From assembly GCA_036381195.1 (NCBI GenBank), contig DASVDH010000059.1:62001-126000 (forward strand): DNA of 64,000 nucleotides. Direction: 5' to 3'. The DNA comes from RSA9 sp036381195. GTDB lineage: Bacteria > Gemmatimonadota > Gemmatimonadetes > Longimicrobiales > RSA9. The notes below the pieces were generated by a model. That model was given only the letters and a program-made list of their open reading frames with translations. It searched no databases and had not been told where the DNA came from. Positions within the stretch are counted from its first letter, which is position 1; every line of letters starts with the position of its first letter. Both the position numbers and the translations under genes were made by a program. Shown piece after piece: positions 25,589 through 33,738 of this stretch.

Positions 25589-26432
25589 GGGTAGCGATGG
25601 CGGGAGCGCGCGCGGACTCGCCCAGCGCGGCACGGATCGCGATCACCTGCTCGAGCAACGGCCGCAGCCGGTCGAGGCGCAGCATGTTCGTGGCATCGGA
25701 GGGCGCGCGCTCCGGCTCGGGATGCACTTCCAGGAACAGGCCGTGTGCACCGGCTGCGACGGCGGCGCGCACCAGGGGGGGCGTGAACTGCGGGTCTCCG
25801 CCGCTGGCGCCGTCCGCGCGGCCCGGGCGCTGGACCGAGTGCGTGCCGTCGAAGACGGCGGGGGCGCCGGTCGCCTCATGCAATCTCTGAAACGAGCGCA
25901 TGTCAACCACCAGGTCCCCGTAGCCGAGAAACGTGCCGCGCTCCGTCACCGCGACCGCGGGTGCGCCCGCGCCGCGGGCCTTGGCCACCGCGCCCGCCAT
26001 CTCCTCGGGCGCCATCCACTGCCCCTTCTTGATGTTGAGCGGCAACCCGGTGCGGCCCGCGCTCTCGATCAGGTCCGTCTGCCTGCACAGGAAGGCAGGG
26101 ATCTGGAGTGCGTCGCACACGGCGGCGGCCGCAGGGGCTTGCGCCGGCTCATGGATGTCGGTGAGGACGGGCAGGCCGCTCTCCCGCCGCACCGCCTCGA
26201 GCTGCCGCAGCCCGCGCTCGAGCCCGGGCCCCCGGCGAGCATCCGGACGGCTGCGGTTGGCCTTGTCGAAAGACGCCTTGTAAATGGTCGGCACGCCCAG
26301 GTCGGCAGAGATGCGCGCGAGCGCTTCGGCGATGCCGAGGTTGAGCGCGTCATCCTCGAGTACGCACGGCCCGGCGATGAGGAAGAACGGGCCGCCAGGG
26401 CGGAACAGGGCCGATGCCTCGGAGGCACCCAT
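25581..26432 (-). CDS. kdsA: Kdo 8-phosphate synthase
   Basis: 283-aa enzyme condensing arabinose 5-phosphate with phosphoenolpyruvate. Family motifs are FLIAGPCVLE, YKASFDKANRS, VLTDIHEP, LNIKKGQWMAPEEM, VTERGTFLGYGDLVVDMRS and FDGTHSVQRPG, then the loop GASGGDPQFTPPLVRAAVA. ATG 26432 shares one base with the pyrG stop (TGATG). Length matches KdsA. It sits between pyrG and kdsC in the Kdo operon. Confidence 0.95.
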   Translation of the reverse strand: MGASEASALFRPGGPFFLIAGPCVLEDDALNLGIAEALARISADLGVPTIYKASFDKANRSRPDARRGPGLERGLRQLEAVRRESGLPVLTDIHEPAQAPAAAAVCDALQIPAFLCRQTDLIESAGRTGLPLNIKKGQWMAPEEMAGAVAKARGAGAPAVAVTERGTFLGYGDLVVDMRSFQRLHEATGAPAVFDGTHSVQRPGRADGASGGDPQFTPPLVRAAVAAGAHGLFLEVHPEPERAPSDATNMLRLDRLRPLLEQVIAIRAALGESARAPAIATHG

Positions 26433-28108
26433 CAGTCGCCCACCTCCGCGGGGAGCGGCGCGCCGGCCGGTTCCTGCACCGGCAACGCGATGCCCCGTCG
26501 CTCCATGGCGGCACGCACGAAGGACGCGAAGAGCGGGTGCGGCCGCATCGGCCGCGACTTCAGCTCCGGATGGAACTGGCAGCCGATGAACCAGGGGTGA
26601 TCCGGGAGCTCGACGATCTCGACGAGGTCCCCGTCCGGCGATAGGCCGCTGAAGACGAAGCCGTGCTCCTCGAGCGTGCCCCGATAGGCGTTGTTGACCT
26701 CGTAGCGGTGCCGGTGCCGCTCGCTGATCTCGAGCACGCCGTAGATCTGGTGCGCCCTGGATCCCGGCTTCAGGCGGCAGGGGTACGCCCCCAGCCGCAT
26801 GGTCCCGCCCATGTCCGTGACCTGCCGTTGCGAGTCCATGAGGCAGATCACGGGATCCGCGGCATCGCGGCTGAACTCGACGGAGTGGGACTGGTCGAGG
26901 CCGCAAACGTGCCGTGCATAGGCGATGACGCCGCACTGCAGGCCGAGGCAGATCCCGAAGAACGGCAGGCCGTTGACCCGGGCCCACTCGATCGCGCGGA
27001 CCATCCCCTCCACACCGCGCACCCCGAAGCCGCCGGGGATGAGGAGCCCGTCGTAGTCGGCGAGCCGGTCGACGCCGTGGCCGTCCTCGAAGTCCTCGCT
27101 GGAGAGCCAATCGATGTTCACCCGCACATCGTTCGCGATGCCGCCGTGGATCAGCGCCTCGTGAACCGACTTGTACGCGTCCACCAGCGCGGTGTACTTG
27201 CCGACCACCGCGATGTGCACGGAGCCGGCACGCGGATGCTTGATCCGCTCGACCATCTCCTTCCAGGGCTGGAGCTCCGGCGGAGGGGTCTGCAGGCCAA
27301 GCTTGGAGACCACCAGGTCGTCCAGCTTCTGCTCGTGGAACTTCAGCGGCACCTCGTAGATCGTCTCCGCATCGCGCGCCTCGATGACGCCCCCCACGTC
27401 CACGTTCGTGAACAGCGCGATCTTGCGCTTCAGCTCGTCCGTCAACGGATACTCGGTGCGGCAGATCAGGATGTCCGGCTGGATCCCGATCTCCATCAGC
27501 TCGCGCACCGAATGCTGGGTCGGCTTGGTCTTCAGCTCTCCCGCAGCCGCGATGTACGGGATCAGTGTGAGGTGGATGAAGATCGCGTTCTCCCGGCCGA
27601 CCTCCTGGCGGAACTGACGGATCGCCTCGAGGAACGGCAGGGATTCGATGTCGCCCACCGTCCCGCCGATCTCCGTGATCACGACGTCGTGGTTGGGCGC
27701 GAGGCGCCGGATCGCCGTCTTGATCTCGTCCGTGATGTGCGGGATCACCTGGACGGTTGCGCCCAGGTAATCGCCGCGACGCTCCTTCGTGATGACGTTC
27801 TGGTAGATCCGGCCCGTCGTGATGTTGTTCGCTTGCGAAAGCGACTCGTCGATGAACCGCTCGTAGTGGCCCAGGTCGAGGTCGGTCTCCGCGCCGTCGT
27901 CAGTGACGAAGACCTCCCCGTGCTGGAACGGCGAGAGCGTGCCCGGATCCACGTTGATGTAGGGATCGAACTTCTGGATGGTGACGCGTAGCCCGCGAGC
28001 GACCAGCAACCGTCCAAGCGACGCGGCGGCGATCCCCTTGCCCAGAGAGGAGACGACGCCGCCGGTCACGAAAACGTACTTCGTTGGCTGACGTACCTGG
28101 TCTTCCAT
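26432..28108 (-). CDS. pyrG: CTP synthase
   Basis: 558-aa enzyme that aminates UTP to CTP. The N-terminal synthetase domain starts with KYVFVTGGVVSSLGKGIAAA and has KFDPYINVDPGTLSP. The C-terminal glutamine amidotransferase (from about 300) has PGGFGVRG, the nucleophile Cys in FFGICLGLQCG, and the His/Glu pair in QFHPELKSRP. It lies between kdsB and kdsA; KdsB uses CTP to activate Kdo, so the placement links CTP supply to LPS synthesis. A 6-nt gap separates it from kdsB. Confidence 0.97.
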   Translation of the reverse strand: MEDQVRQPTKYVFVTGGVVSSLGKGIAAASLGRLLVARGLRVTIQKFDPYINVDPGTLSPFQHGEVFVTDDGAETDLDLGHYERFIDESLSQANNITTGRIYQNVITKERRGDYLGATVQVIPHITDEIKTAIRRLAPNHDVVITEIGGTVGDIESLPFLEAIRQFRQEVGRENAIFIHLTLIPYIAAAGELKTKPTQHSVRELMEIGIQPDILICRTEYPLTDELKRKIALFTNVDVGGVIEARDAETIYEVPLKFHEQKLDDLVVSKLGLQTPPPELQPWKEMVERIKHPRAGSVHIAVVGKYTALVDAYKSVHEALIHGGIANDVRVNIDWLSSEDFEDGHGVDRLADYDGLLIPGGFGVRGVEGMVRAIEWARVNGLPFFGICLGLQCGVIAYARHVCGLDQSHSVEFSRDAADPVICLMDSQRQVTDMGGTMRLGAYPCRLKPGSRAHQIYGVLEISERHRHRYEVNNAYRGTLEEHGFVFSGLSPDGDLVEIVELPDHPWFIGCQFHPELKSRPMRPHPLFASFVRAAMERRGIALPVQEPAGAPLPAEVGD

Positions 28109-28114
28109 AGCGGT

Positions 28115-28897
28115 TCAGGTCCTCGCTCGTGAAGGATTCGCCATCGCGCGCAACTGCTGCTCCACTCTGGGGATGTCGGCCGGCGTATCCACGCCGCCGT
28201 GCGCCGCTTCCACGATCGTCACCCCGATCCGCAGCCCCGCCGCGAGCGGCCGCAACTGCTCGAGGCGCTCGATCTGCTCGAGCTCGCCCGCGGGGAGGGC
28301 GACCCATCGCGCCAGCGCGTCCGGGGAGTACGCGTAGATCCCCACGTGCCTGAGATACGCGGGGGAGGCCAGCTCGGCGGCGGTCGGCTCGCCATCCCTC
28401 CGATACGGGATCGGCGCCCGCGAGAAGTAGAGGGCGCCGCCGTCCCGACCGCGAACCACCTTGACGACCGCCGGGTCACGCCAGGCCTCGAGCGAGCGGA
28501 TCGGCGTGGCCACGGTACCGACGTCCCACCCCTCCCGCACCAGGGCGGCCGCGGCGGTCACGTGCGCGGCCTCGACCAGCGGCTCGTCTCCCTGCACGTT
28601 CACCACGACGTCGAAGCCGTGGTACTCCGGCCGCGCCACCACCTCCGCCACGCGGTCCGTGCCGGAAGCATGGTGCGCCGAGGTCAGCACGGCCTCACCG
28701 CCGAATCGCCGCGCCGCCTCCACGACTTCTTCGCTGTCCGTCGCGATGACGACCGCGTCGAGGGCGGGAATCGCGGCGACGGCCCGCCAGACCCACTCGA
28801 TGAGGGGTCGCCCGGCCACCGGGAGGAGCGGCTTGCGTGGCAAGCGCTCCGAACCGATGCGCGCCGGGATCACGCCGAGGCACCGCGTGCCGCGCAT
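28115..28897 (-). CDS. kdsB: CMP-Kdo synthetase
   Basis: 260-aa cytidylyltransferase that makes CMP-Kdo from Kdo and CTP. The nucleotide-binding N-terminus is LGVIPARIGSERLPRKPLLP; VVIATDSEEV, NVQGDEPLVEA and the SRAPIPYRRDG and YLRHVGIYAYSP blocks are all present. ATG 28897 lies 46 nt after the predicted start point of a strong promoter; no clear Shine-Dalgarno precedes it. The longer open frame upstream runs back across the promoter into the preceding gene and is rejected. It is the first Kdo gene after that promoter. Confidence 0.93.
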   Translation of the reverse strand: MRGTRCLGVIPARIGSERLPRKPLLPVAGRPLIEWVWRAVAAIPALDAVVIATDSEEVVEAARRFGGEAVLTSAHHASGTDRVAEVVARPEYHGFDVVVNVQGDEPLVEAAHVTAAAALVREGWDVGTVATPIRSLEAWRDPAVVKVVRGRDGGALYFSRAPIPYRRDGEPTAAELASPAYLRHVGIYAYSPDALARWVALPAGELEQIERLEQLRPLAAGLRIGVTIVEAAHGGVDTPADIPRVEQQLRAMANPSRART

Positions 28898-28949
28898 CAA
28901 GGGCGCGATGGGAGAGGGATCGCCGTCCCTGCTGCAATTTTCACGCCGA

Positions 28950-28978
28950 AATCTAACGGGTCCCGCCGCGGGTGTCAA
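28950..28978 (-). promoter_or_regulatory. Strong sigma70-type promoter for kdsB-pyrG-kdsA-lpt-rpoN
   Basis: On the minus strand a perfect TTGACA (28973-28978) and TAGATT (28950-28955) are separated by 17 nt. The -10 covers the stop codon of the preceding barrel gene. Transcription should begin near 28943, giving a 46-nt leader to kdsB. Confidence 0.7.
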
Positions 28979-30542
28979 AGCCGGACCGCCGAAGCCGGCC
29001 TCCCCGCCCCGGCCCCCCTTCCGGCCGCGCCGCGCGGCGCCTCGGCTCCCATGGCCGGCGGCGCGTTCGCGGCAGCGAGAGGCCGAGGTCGAACTCCACC
29101 TCGTCGAGCGCGTCGCCGGGATCCGTGACCAGGCGGGCACTGAGCACGGACAGGCGGAGTCGAACGCCGACATTCTGCTCGAGCTCGCTCCGCCCCCCTT
29201 CCGGCCACGCCTTGCCGGCTGCATGGATCAGCTCGAGGTCCGGCTCGCCGAGCACCGGCACGGCGAAACGCGGCCCGAGCGGGATGATGTAGGTGGTCTC
29301 GACGAAGACCAGGCGATCTCCCCTGAACGCCGCGATGCCGGCTGCGGGCAGCGTGCCCGAACCGCCAACGAAGGACCAGCGCTGCCGGGGCAACGCATCC
29401 GTGCCGGGCAGGGGCCCCCGGAAGTGCGCGCGGATTTCCAGGCCGTGGTTCGCCAGCGCCGCGATCGCCCACTCCGTCCACGCGTGGAAACGGCCGAAGG
29501 AGAAGTCGCCTCCCGCCGCAGCGCCGGCGAGCTCGAGCTCGAGTCCCGCCTCGCCGGCCGAGAACTCGCCGGCCCACTCGCCGGCGCCCACGGCCAGGAG
29601 ACTCGCGATGCGGCCCTCGTCTGCCGGCAGGTTGGGCCGGACCGAGTCCAGGATCAGGGCCCACGGGTCGTCCGCCCGGAGGGGCTCCGCATCCTCGATC
29701 TGCGCGCGCAGGCGGGCATCCCACGTCAGGGCGCCGCGAGAGCGGCGGCGCAGCTCCACGAAGAGTTGCCGCGCCCCGTAGTAGTCCCGGTAATCCCGGC
29801 CGGCGAAGAGGTACGAGAGCGAGTTGCGGACCGGGTCGCGGATCCAGCCCTCGTTGGTGAGCGTCGCCTGCCGGGCACCGAGCGTCAGCGTCGTCCCCTC
29901 TCGCCCCAGCGAGAAGTCTGCCCCGCCGTCCCACGCGCCGCGCTCGGAGCGGTAGATGACCTCACCGTGCAGGCGCGGCTCGAAGCCGGGGAGCCACGAC
30001 GGCAGATAGGTCGCGCCCCAGCCCACCGAGAGCCCGTTCACGCGGTCGTACTGGGGCGCGTGCCAGCCGCCGAGGCCGTCGAGATCGAAGGCCTGCCGTA
30101 CCGGGGCTGGCTCGATGTACAGGACGTCTCCCTCCCGCACCACGCGATACGGCGCCTCGGGGCGGTCGATCAGGATGCCCTGGATCGTCGCGGCCTCCGA
30201 CCGGTAGAGGCCGCCGCCGACGTTGACCACATCGCCCAGCACCCGGGCGGTCGGCCGGAGGAAGACATTGCCCTGCACGGCCACGAGGTCCCCTGCGACG
30301 ACGCCTTCGACAGTCAGCGTCGCGCCGAGCACGAGCACGGATCCGCCGCTGGTCTCCCCCGCTCCCAGGGTCGTATCTCTCGTGACCAGCTCATAGGGCC
30401 CGGAGAGCAGCGCGTCCAGCCGTTCGTCGATGCTGGGCGCGCCGACGCCTCGCCGCTCCACGCGCTGGGCGGCGGCGGGAGCGGCGACGAGCGCCAGGAG
30501 GAGCAGCGCGAGCGCCGGGACGGCCGCAGCCAGCGTCCTCAC
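28953..30542 (-). CDS. Secreted bactofilin-like/beta-barrel protein of unknown function
   Basis: 529 aa with a signal peptide (about 1-25, ALVAAPAAAQ). Residues about 60-125 are a short parallel beta-helix of bactofilin type (GGSVLVLGATLTVEGVVAGD, then VQGNVFLRPTARVLGDVVNVGG). From about 150 to 490 are long amphipathic strands typical of an outer-membrane barrel of the surface-antigen type, closing near VEFDLGLSLP. A basic tail of about 40 residues (rich in Arg and Gly) follows, which is unusual after a barrel. The GTG start is 1 nt from the trpG stop. No function is known to me; position before the Kdo/LPS genes suggests an envelope role. Confidence 0.7.
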   Translation of the reverse strand: MRTLAAAVPALALLLLALVAAPAAAQRVERRGVGAPSIDERLDALLSGPYELVTRDTTLGAGETSGGSVLVLGATLTVEGVVAGDLVAVQGNVFLRPTARVLGDVVNVGGGLYRSEAATIQGILIDRPEAPYRVVREGDVLYIEPAPVRQAFDLDGLGGWHAPQYDRVNGLSVGWGATYLPSWLPGFEPRLHGEVIYRSERGAWDGGADFSLGREGTTLTLGARQATLTNEGWIRDPVRNSLSYLFAGRDYRDYYGARQLFVELRRRSRGALTWDARLRAQIEDAEPLRADDPWALILDSVRPNLPADEGRIASLLAVGAGEWAGEFSAGEAGLELELAGAAAGGDFSFGRFHAWTEWAIAALANHGLEIRAHFRGPLPGTDALPRQRWSFVGGSGTLPAAGIAAFRGDRLVFVETTYIIPLGPRFAVPVLGEPDLELIHAAGKAWPEGGRSELEQNVGVRLRLSVLSARLVTDPGDALDEVEFDLGLSLPRTRRRPWEPRRRAARPEGGPGRGGRLRRSGFDTRGGTR

Positions 30543-30543
30543 G

Positions 30544-31122
30544 TCAACCGAGCTCGAGGAAATTGGCGACGAGCGTGCGGCCGCATTCGCTGGCGATGGA
30601 TTCCGGGTGGAATTGCACCCCCCAGACGGGGAGCGATCGGTGCCGGACGGCGAGGATCTCGTCCTCCCACCCTGGCTCGCCGGTCCAGGCGACGACTTCC
30701 AGCTCGGCCGGCAGGGTGGCGGGGTCGATGACGAGGGAGTGATACCGCGCGGCCGTGAACGGCGATGCGATGCCGCGGAACAGTCCCGTACCGCGATGGA
30801 CCACGGGCGACACCTTGCCGTGCATGATGCGCCGCGCGCGGACGATGCGCCCGCCGAACGCCGCCCCGATCGCCTGATGCCCGAGGCACACGCCCAGGAT
30901 CGGGACCGAGCCGGCGAAGCGCTGGACGCATTCGACGCTGATCCCCGCTTCCGCCGGCGTGCAGGGCCCCGGGGAAATCACGATCCGCTCCGGGCCGAGT
31001 GCGGCAACCGCGTCCAGGTCCACCTCGTCGTTGCGGCGGACCACCGGCTCGGCACCCAGCTCACCGAGGAGCTGGACCAGGTTCCAGGTGAACGAGTCGT
31101 AGTTGTCGATGACGAGGACCAT
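30544..31122 (-). CDS. trpG: Anthranilate/aminodeoxychorismate synthase glutamine amidotransferase
   Basis: 192-aa class I glutamine amidotransferase subunit that feeds ammonia to anthranilate synthase (TrpE) or aminodeoxychorismate synthase (PabB). It starts VLVIDNYDSFTWNLVQ, has SPGPCTPAEAG, the nucleophile Cys in LGVCLGHQAIG and the His-Glu pair in VQFHPESIAS. TrpG and PabA cannot be told apart by sequence alone and one protein often serves both. No partner subunit is in this window. A weak promoter-like TTGTTG/TACGTT pair (17 nt spacing) lies in the 101-nt gap before it. Confidence 0.88.
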   Translation of the reverse strand: MVLVIDNYDSFTWNLVQLLGELGAEPVVRRNDEVDLDAVAALGPERIVISPGPCTPAEAGISVECVQRFAGSVPILGVCLGHQAIGAAFGGRIVRARRIMHGKVSPVVHRGTGLFRGIASPFTAARYHSLVIDPATLPAELEVVAWTGEPGWEDEILAVRHRSLPVWGVQFHPESIASECGRTLVANFLELG

Positions 31123-31223
31123 GGCGCCGAAGAGTCGCGGGTTCCGACCGGGCCGTCCCGGCGCCCGAAACGTACGCCGGCGACAGGAGGGCAACAAGTA
31201 CCGGGCGGAGCCGGCACCCGGCT

Positions 31224-32147
31224 TCAGGCCCGCGGATGGAATCGGCGATGCACATCCCGGAGGTACTCGCGATCCACGTGCGTGTAGATCTGGGTGGTCG
31301 AGATGTCCGCGTGGCCGAGCATCTCCTGGACAGCGGCGAGGTCGGCGCCGCCCTCGAGCAGGTGCGTGGCGAACGAGTGGCGAAGCGTGTGCGGGGTGAC
31401 GCGCTTCCGGATCCCGGCGCGTTGCACGTGCTTCTTCAGGATGGTCCAGACGCCCATACGCGAGAGCGGGCCGCCCCTGGCGTTCAGGAATACGCGACCC
31501 TCCGCGCGTCCGCGGTCCAGCTCGGGCCGGAGCTCGCGCAGGTAGACGCGGATAGCCCGGACCGCGCTCTGGCCCACCGGCACGAGCCGCTCCTTGGCTC
31601 CCTTCCCGATCACGGTCGCGAAGGCGTCGTCCAGGGCCAGGTCCCGCAAGCGGAGGGCGGTGAGCTCGCTCACGCGCACGCCAGACGCGTAGGCGAACTC
31701 CAGGAGAGCCTTGTCTCTCCAGTAGAGCCGGTCGGCCGGATCCGGCGCATCCAGCAGGCGCTCGACTTCCGCGCGTGAGAGGACGCCCGGCAGCCGGCGC
31801 CAGATCCGCGGCGGCTCCAGCCGCTCGCTCGGATCGGAGAGGACCAGCCCTTCGCCGAGGAGAAACGCGAAGTATGTCCGGACGGCGGAGAGGTTGCGCC
31901 GGATGGACGTCGGCTGGAGCCCCTGGTCCTTGAGGTGGTAGACGTAGGCGCGCAGGTCGGCGGCTCCCGCCTGCCCCGGCCGGGTGATCCCGCGCGTGGC
32001 GAGGAACGCGCACAGGCGCTCGATGTCGCGGCCGTAAGCGTCCAGCGTCCTGGGCGAGAGGCCGCGCTCGAAGGCGAGGTGGTCCAGGAACTCCGGGACG
32101 TGATAGGCGGCGTTCAGTCGTGGTGCCTGCGGGTCCTCCACCACCAT
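31224..32147 (-). CDS. xerD: Tyrosine recombinase XerD/XerC
   Basis: 307-aa site-specific recombinase, probably for chromosome dimer resolution at dif. The N-terminal SAM-like core-binding domain has LAFERGLSPRTLDAYGRDIERL; the catalytic domain has Arg in ASGVRVSELTAL, Lys in IGKGAKERLVP, HTLRHSFATHLLEGG, LGHADISTTQIYTHV with the nucleophile Tyr. All six catalytic residues seem present. Nothing nearby suggests a mobile element or integron, so a housekeeping Xer is favoured. ATG 32147 overlaps the DedA gene by 34 nt; GTG 32144 or 32141 are alternatives. Confidence 0.92.
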   Translation of the reverse strand: MVVEDPQAPRLNAAYHVPEFLDHLAFERGLSPRTLDAYGRDIERLCAFLATRGITRPGQAGAADLRAYVYHLKDQGLQPTSIRRNLSAVRTYFAFLLGEGLVLSDPSERLEPPRIWRRLPGVLSRAEVERLLDAPDPADRLYWRDKALLEFAYASGVRVSELTALRLRDLALDDAFATVIGKGAKERLVPVGQSAVRAIRVYLRELRPELDRGRAEGRVFLNARGGPLSRMGVWTILKKHVQRAGIRKRVTPHTLRHSFATHLLEGGADLAAVQEMLGHADISTTQIYTHVDREYLRDVHRRFHPRA

Positions 32148-32722
32148 ACGATCACCACCGCGATCAGGACGAGGCCGATCCAGAGGAGCACCCGGTTGAC
32201 CCGCTCGAACACGGCCAGGATGGCCTCCCAGTTCCGCCCCGCGACGGTTCCCACCTTGACGAGCAAGCCATACCACACGGCGGAGGCGCACGCCAGCGGC
32301 GGCAGCACGCGGGCGGGCCGCACGTGGCTGATCCCCGCAAAGACGGGCACCATCGCGCGCACCCCCGGGATGAACCGGCTGAAGAACATGGCCACGGTCC
32401 CCCAGCGCGCGTAGAACCCCGCCACGCGCTCGAGCTGCCGCGGGTGGAGCAGCCAGTGACCCAGGGACGTGCGGAAAAAGCCCGGGCCGTACTTCGCGGC
32501 CAACCAGTACACGGCCATCGCGGAGCCCACGTTCGCGATCCAGGTCGCCCCGAAGACCAGCCACGGGTTCGCCCGTCCCGCGGCGGCCAGGAACGCGCCG
32601 AAGAGCACGAACGTGTCCGCCGGCACCGGAGGGACGACGTTCTCGATCGCTGCGCCGGCGCCGATGAAGAGGTAGACGACGAGCGGCGGGAGCGCCCCGA
32701 GGGCGTGAAGCACCTCCTCCAT
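32114..32722 (-). CDS. DedA-family membrane protein
   Basis: 202-aa inner-membrane protein with four or five hydrophobic segments. The DedA signature is clear: ENVVPPVPADTFVLFGAFLAA near residue 28 and the FSRFIPGVRAMVPVFAGI block near residue 113. DedA proteins flip phosphatidylethanolamine or undecaprenyl phosphate and support envelope homeostasis. A GGAGG lies a few nt before ATG 32722. It overlaps xerD and follows ispF, whose pathway feeds polyprenyl carriers. Confidence 0.88.
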   Translation of the reverse strand: MEEVLHALGALPPLVVYLFIGAGAAIENVVPPVPADTFVLFGAFLAAAGRANPWLVFGATWIANVGSAMAVYWLAAKYGPGFFRTSLGHWLLHPRQLERVAGFYARWGTVAMFFSRFIPGVRAMVPVFAGISHVRPARVLPPLACASAVWYGLLVKVGTVAGRNWEAILAVFERVNRVLLWIGLVLIAVVIVWWWRTRRHHD

Positions 32723-32744
32723 GCGGCCTCCGGCCCGCAGCGCG

Positions 32745-33224
32745 TCAGGGGGCCGCCGGGCCGATCAGCGCCACGGCAAGGGCGGCGGCCCCTTCGCCTC
32801 GCCCGATCCACCCCATGCCCTCGTTCGACTTCGCCTTGACCGAGACGCGGTCCACATCGATGCCGAGCGCGCGAGCGAGGCGCGCGCGCATTTCGGGAAT
32901 GAACGGCGCGAGGCGGATCTCCTCGCACACGATGGTCACGTCCACGTTGTGTACGCGCTGGCCGCGCTCGCCCAGCCAAGTGCACACGCGGCCGAGCAGG
33001 TCGAGGGAATCGGCGTCCTTCCAGGCGGGGTCCGAGGGTGGGAAATGCGTGCCGATGTCGCCCAGCGCAGCCGCACCCAGCAGCGCGTCGGTCACGGCGT
33101 GCGCCACGACATCCGCGTCCGAGTGGCCCGCCAGGCCGCGGGCCGCCGGCACCTCGACGCCGCCGAGGATCAGCCGCCGCCCCGCTGCAAAGCGATGCGA
33201 GTCGTAGCCGATGCCGACTCTCAT
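32745..33224 (-). CDS. ispF: 2-C-methyl-D-erythritol 2,4-cyclodiphosphate synthase
   Basis: 159-aa MEP-pathway enzyme. The zinc ligands are in GIGYDSHRF at the N-terminus and in GLAGHSDADVVAHAVTDALLGAAALGDIG (given in parts: GLAGHSDADVV, ALGDIGTHFPPSD). The KAKSNEGMGWIGRGEG block near the C-terminus is the usual CDP-binding and hydrophobic-pocket region. Length is normal. IspD is not adjacent. It makes precursors for the menaquinone tail and undecaprenyl carriers. A 102-nt gap without visible signals lies upstream. Confidence 0.96.
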   Translation of the reverse strand: MRVGIGYDSHRFAAGRRLILGGVEVPAARGLAGHSDADVVAHAVTDALLGAAALGDIGTHFPPSDPAWKDADSLDLLGRVCTWLGERGQRVHNVDVTIVCEEIRLAPFIPEMRARLARALGIDVDRVSVKAKSNEGMGWIGRGEGAAALAVALIGPAAP

Positions 33225-33326
33225 GGGACCGGACGGCGGAGCCGCAGGAGCGCGCCGGCGGCGGCCCGCACCCGCGCCCGCCAGCCAGGCCCCGCGGCCC
33301 GGTGGGCCGGCCGGCTCCCCATGCGG

Positions 33327-33734
33327 CTAGCGGCCGGCCGCCAGCCGCAGGATGCGCAGGGCCAGGTGTGCGGCATTCTTCGCGTTGTCGATCCCCACAC
33401 AGGCGACGGGGACCCCGGACGGCATCTGGGCGATGGAGAGCAGCGCATCCAGGCCGCCGAGCGTGCCGGCGCCGAGCGGCACGCCGATGACGGGCAGCCG
33501 CGTGTGCGCGGCCACCACGCCCGGCAACGCGGCGGAGAGGCCCGCGCCGCAGATGATCACGGCGTACCCCTTCTCCTCTGCGCCGCGCGCGAGCTCTGCC
33601 GTGCGGTCCGGTTGGCGGTGAGCGCTCGACACCTCGACATCGCACTCCACTCCCGCCTCGCGCAGGATCGGGACCGCCTTCTCCATCTGCGCGCGGTCCG
33701 ATTCCGAGCCCATCAGGATCAGGACCTTGGCCAT
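33327..33734 (-). CDS. purE: N5-carboxyaminoimidazole ribonucleotide mutase
   Basis: 135-aa class I PurE of purine synthesis. It starts VLILMGSESDRAQMEKAVPIL, has the catalytic His in SSAHRQPDR, CGAGLSAALPGVVAAHT, PVIGVPLGAGTLGGLDALLSI and ends soon after GIDNAKNAAHLALRIL. It is shorter than the usual 160 aa because the C-terminal tail is absent, but the core is intact. ATG 33734 is chosen because the protein then starts right at the first strand. It follows mqnC by 4 nt. PurK is not in the window. Confidence 0.93.
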   Translation of the reverse strand: MAKVLILMGSESDRAQMEKAVPILREAGVECDVEVSSAHRQPDRTAELARGAEEKGYAVIICGAGLSAALPGVVAAHTRLPVIGVPLGAGTLGGLDALLSIAQMPSGVPVACVGIDNAKNAAHLALRILRLAAGR

Positions 33735-33738
33735 GGCA

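Noticed and set aside
31123..31223. TTGTTG/TACGTT promoter-like pair upstream of trpG
   Set aside because: Only 3/6 matches in each hexamer; not distinguishable from chance.
31224..32147. XerD as evidence of an integrated mobile element
   Set aside because: Flanking genes are housekeeping and tightly packed, with no attachment repeats or cargo genes.
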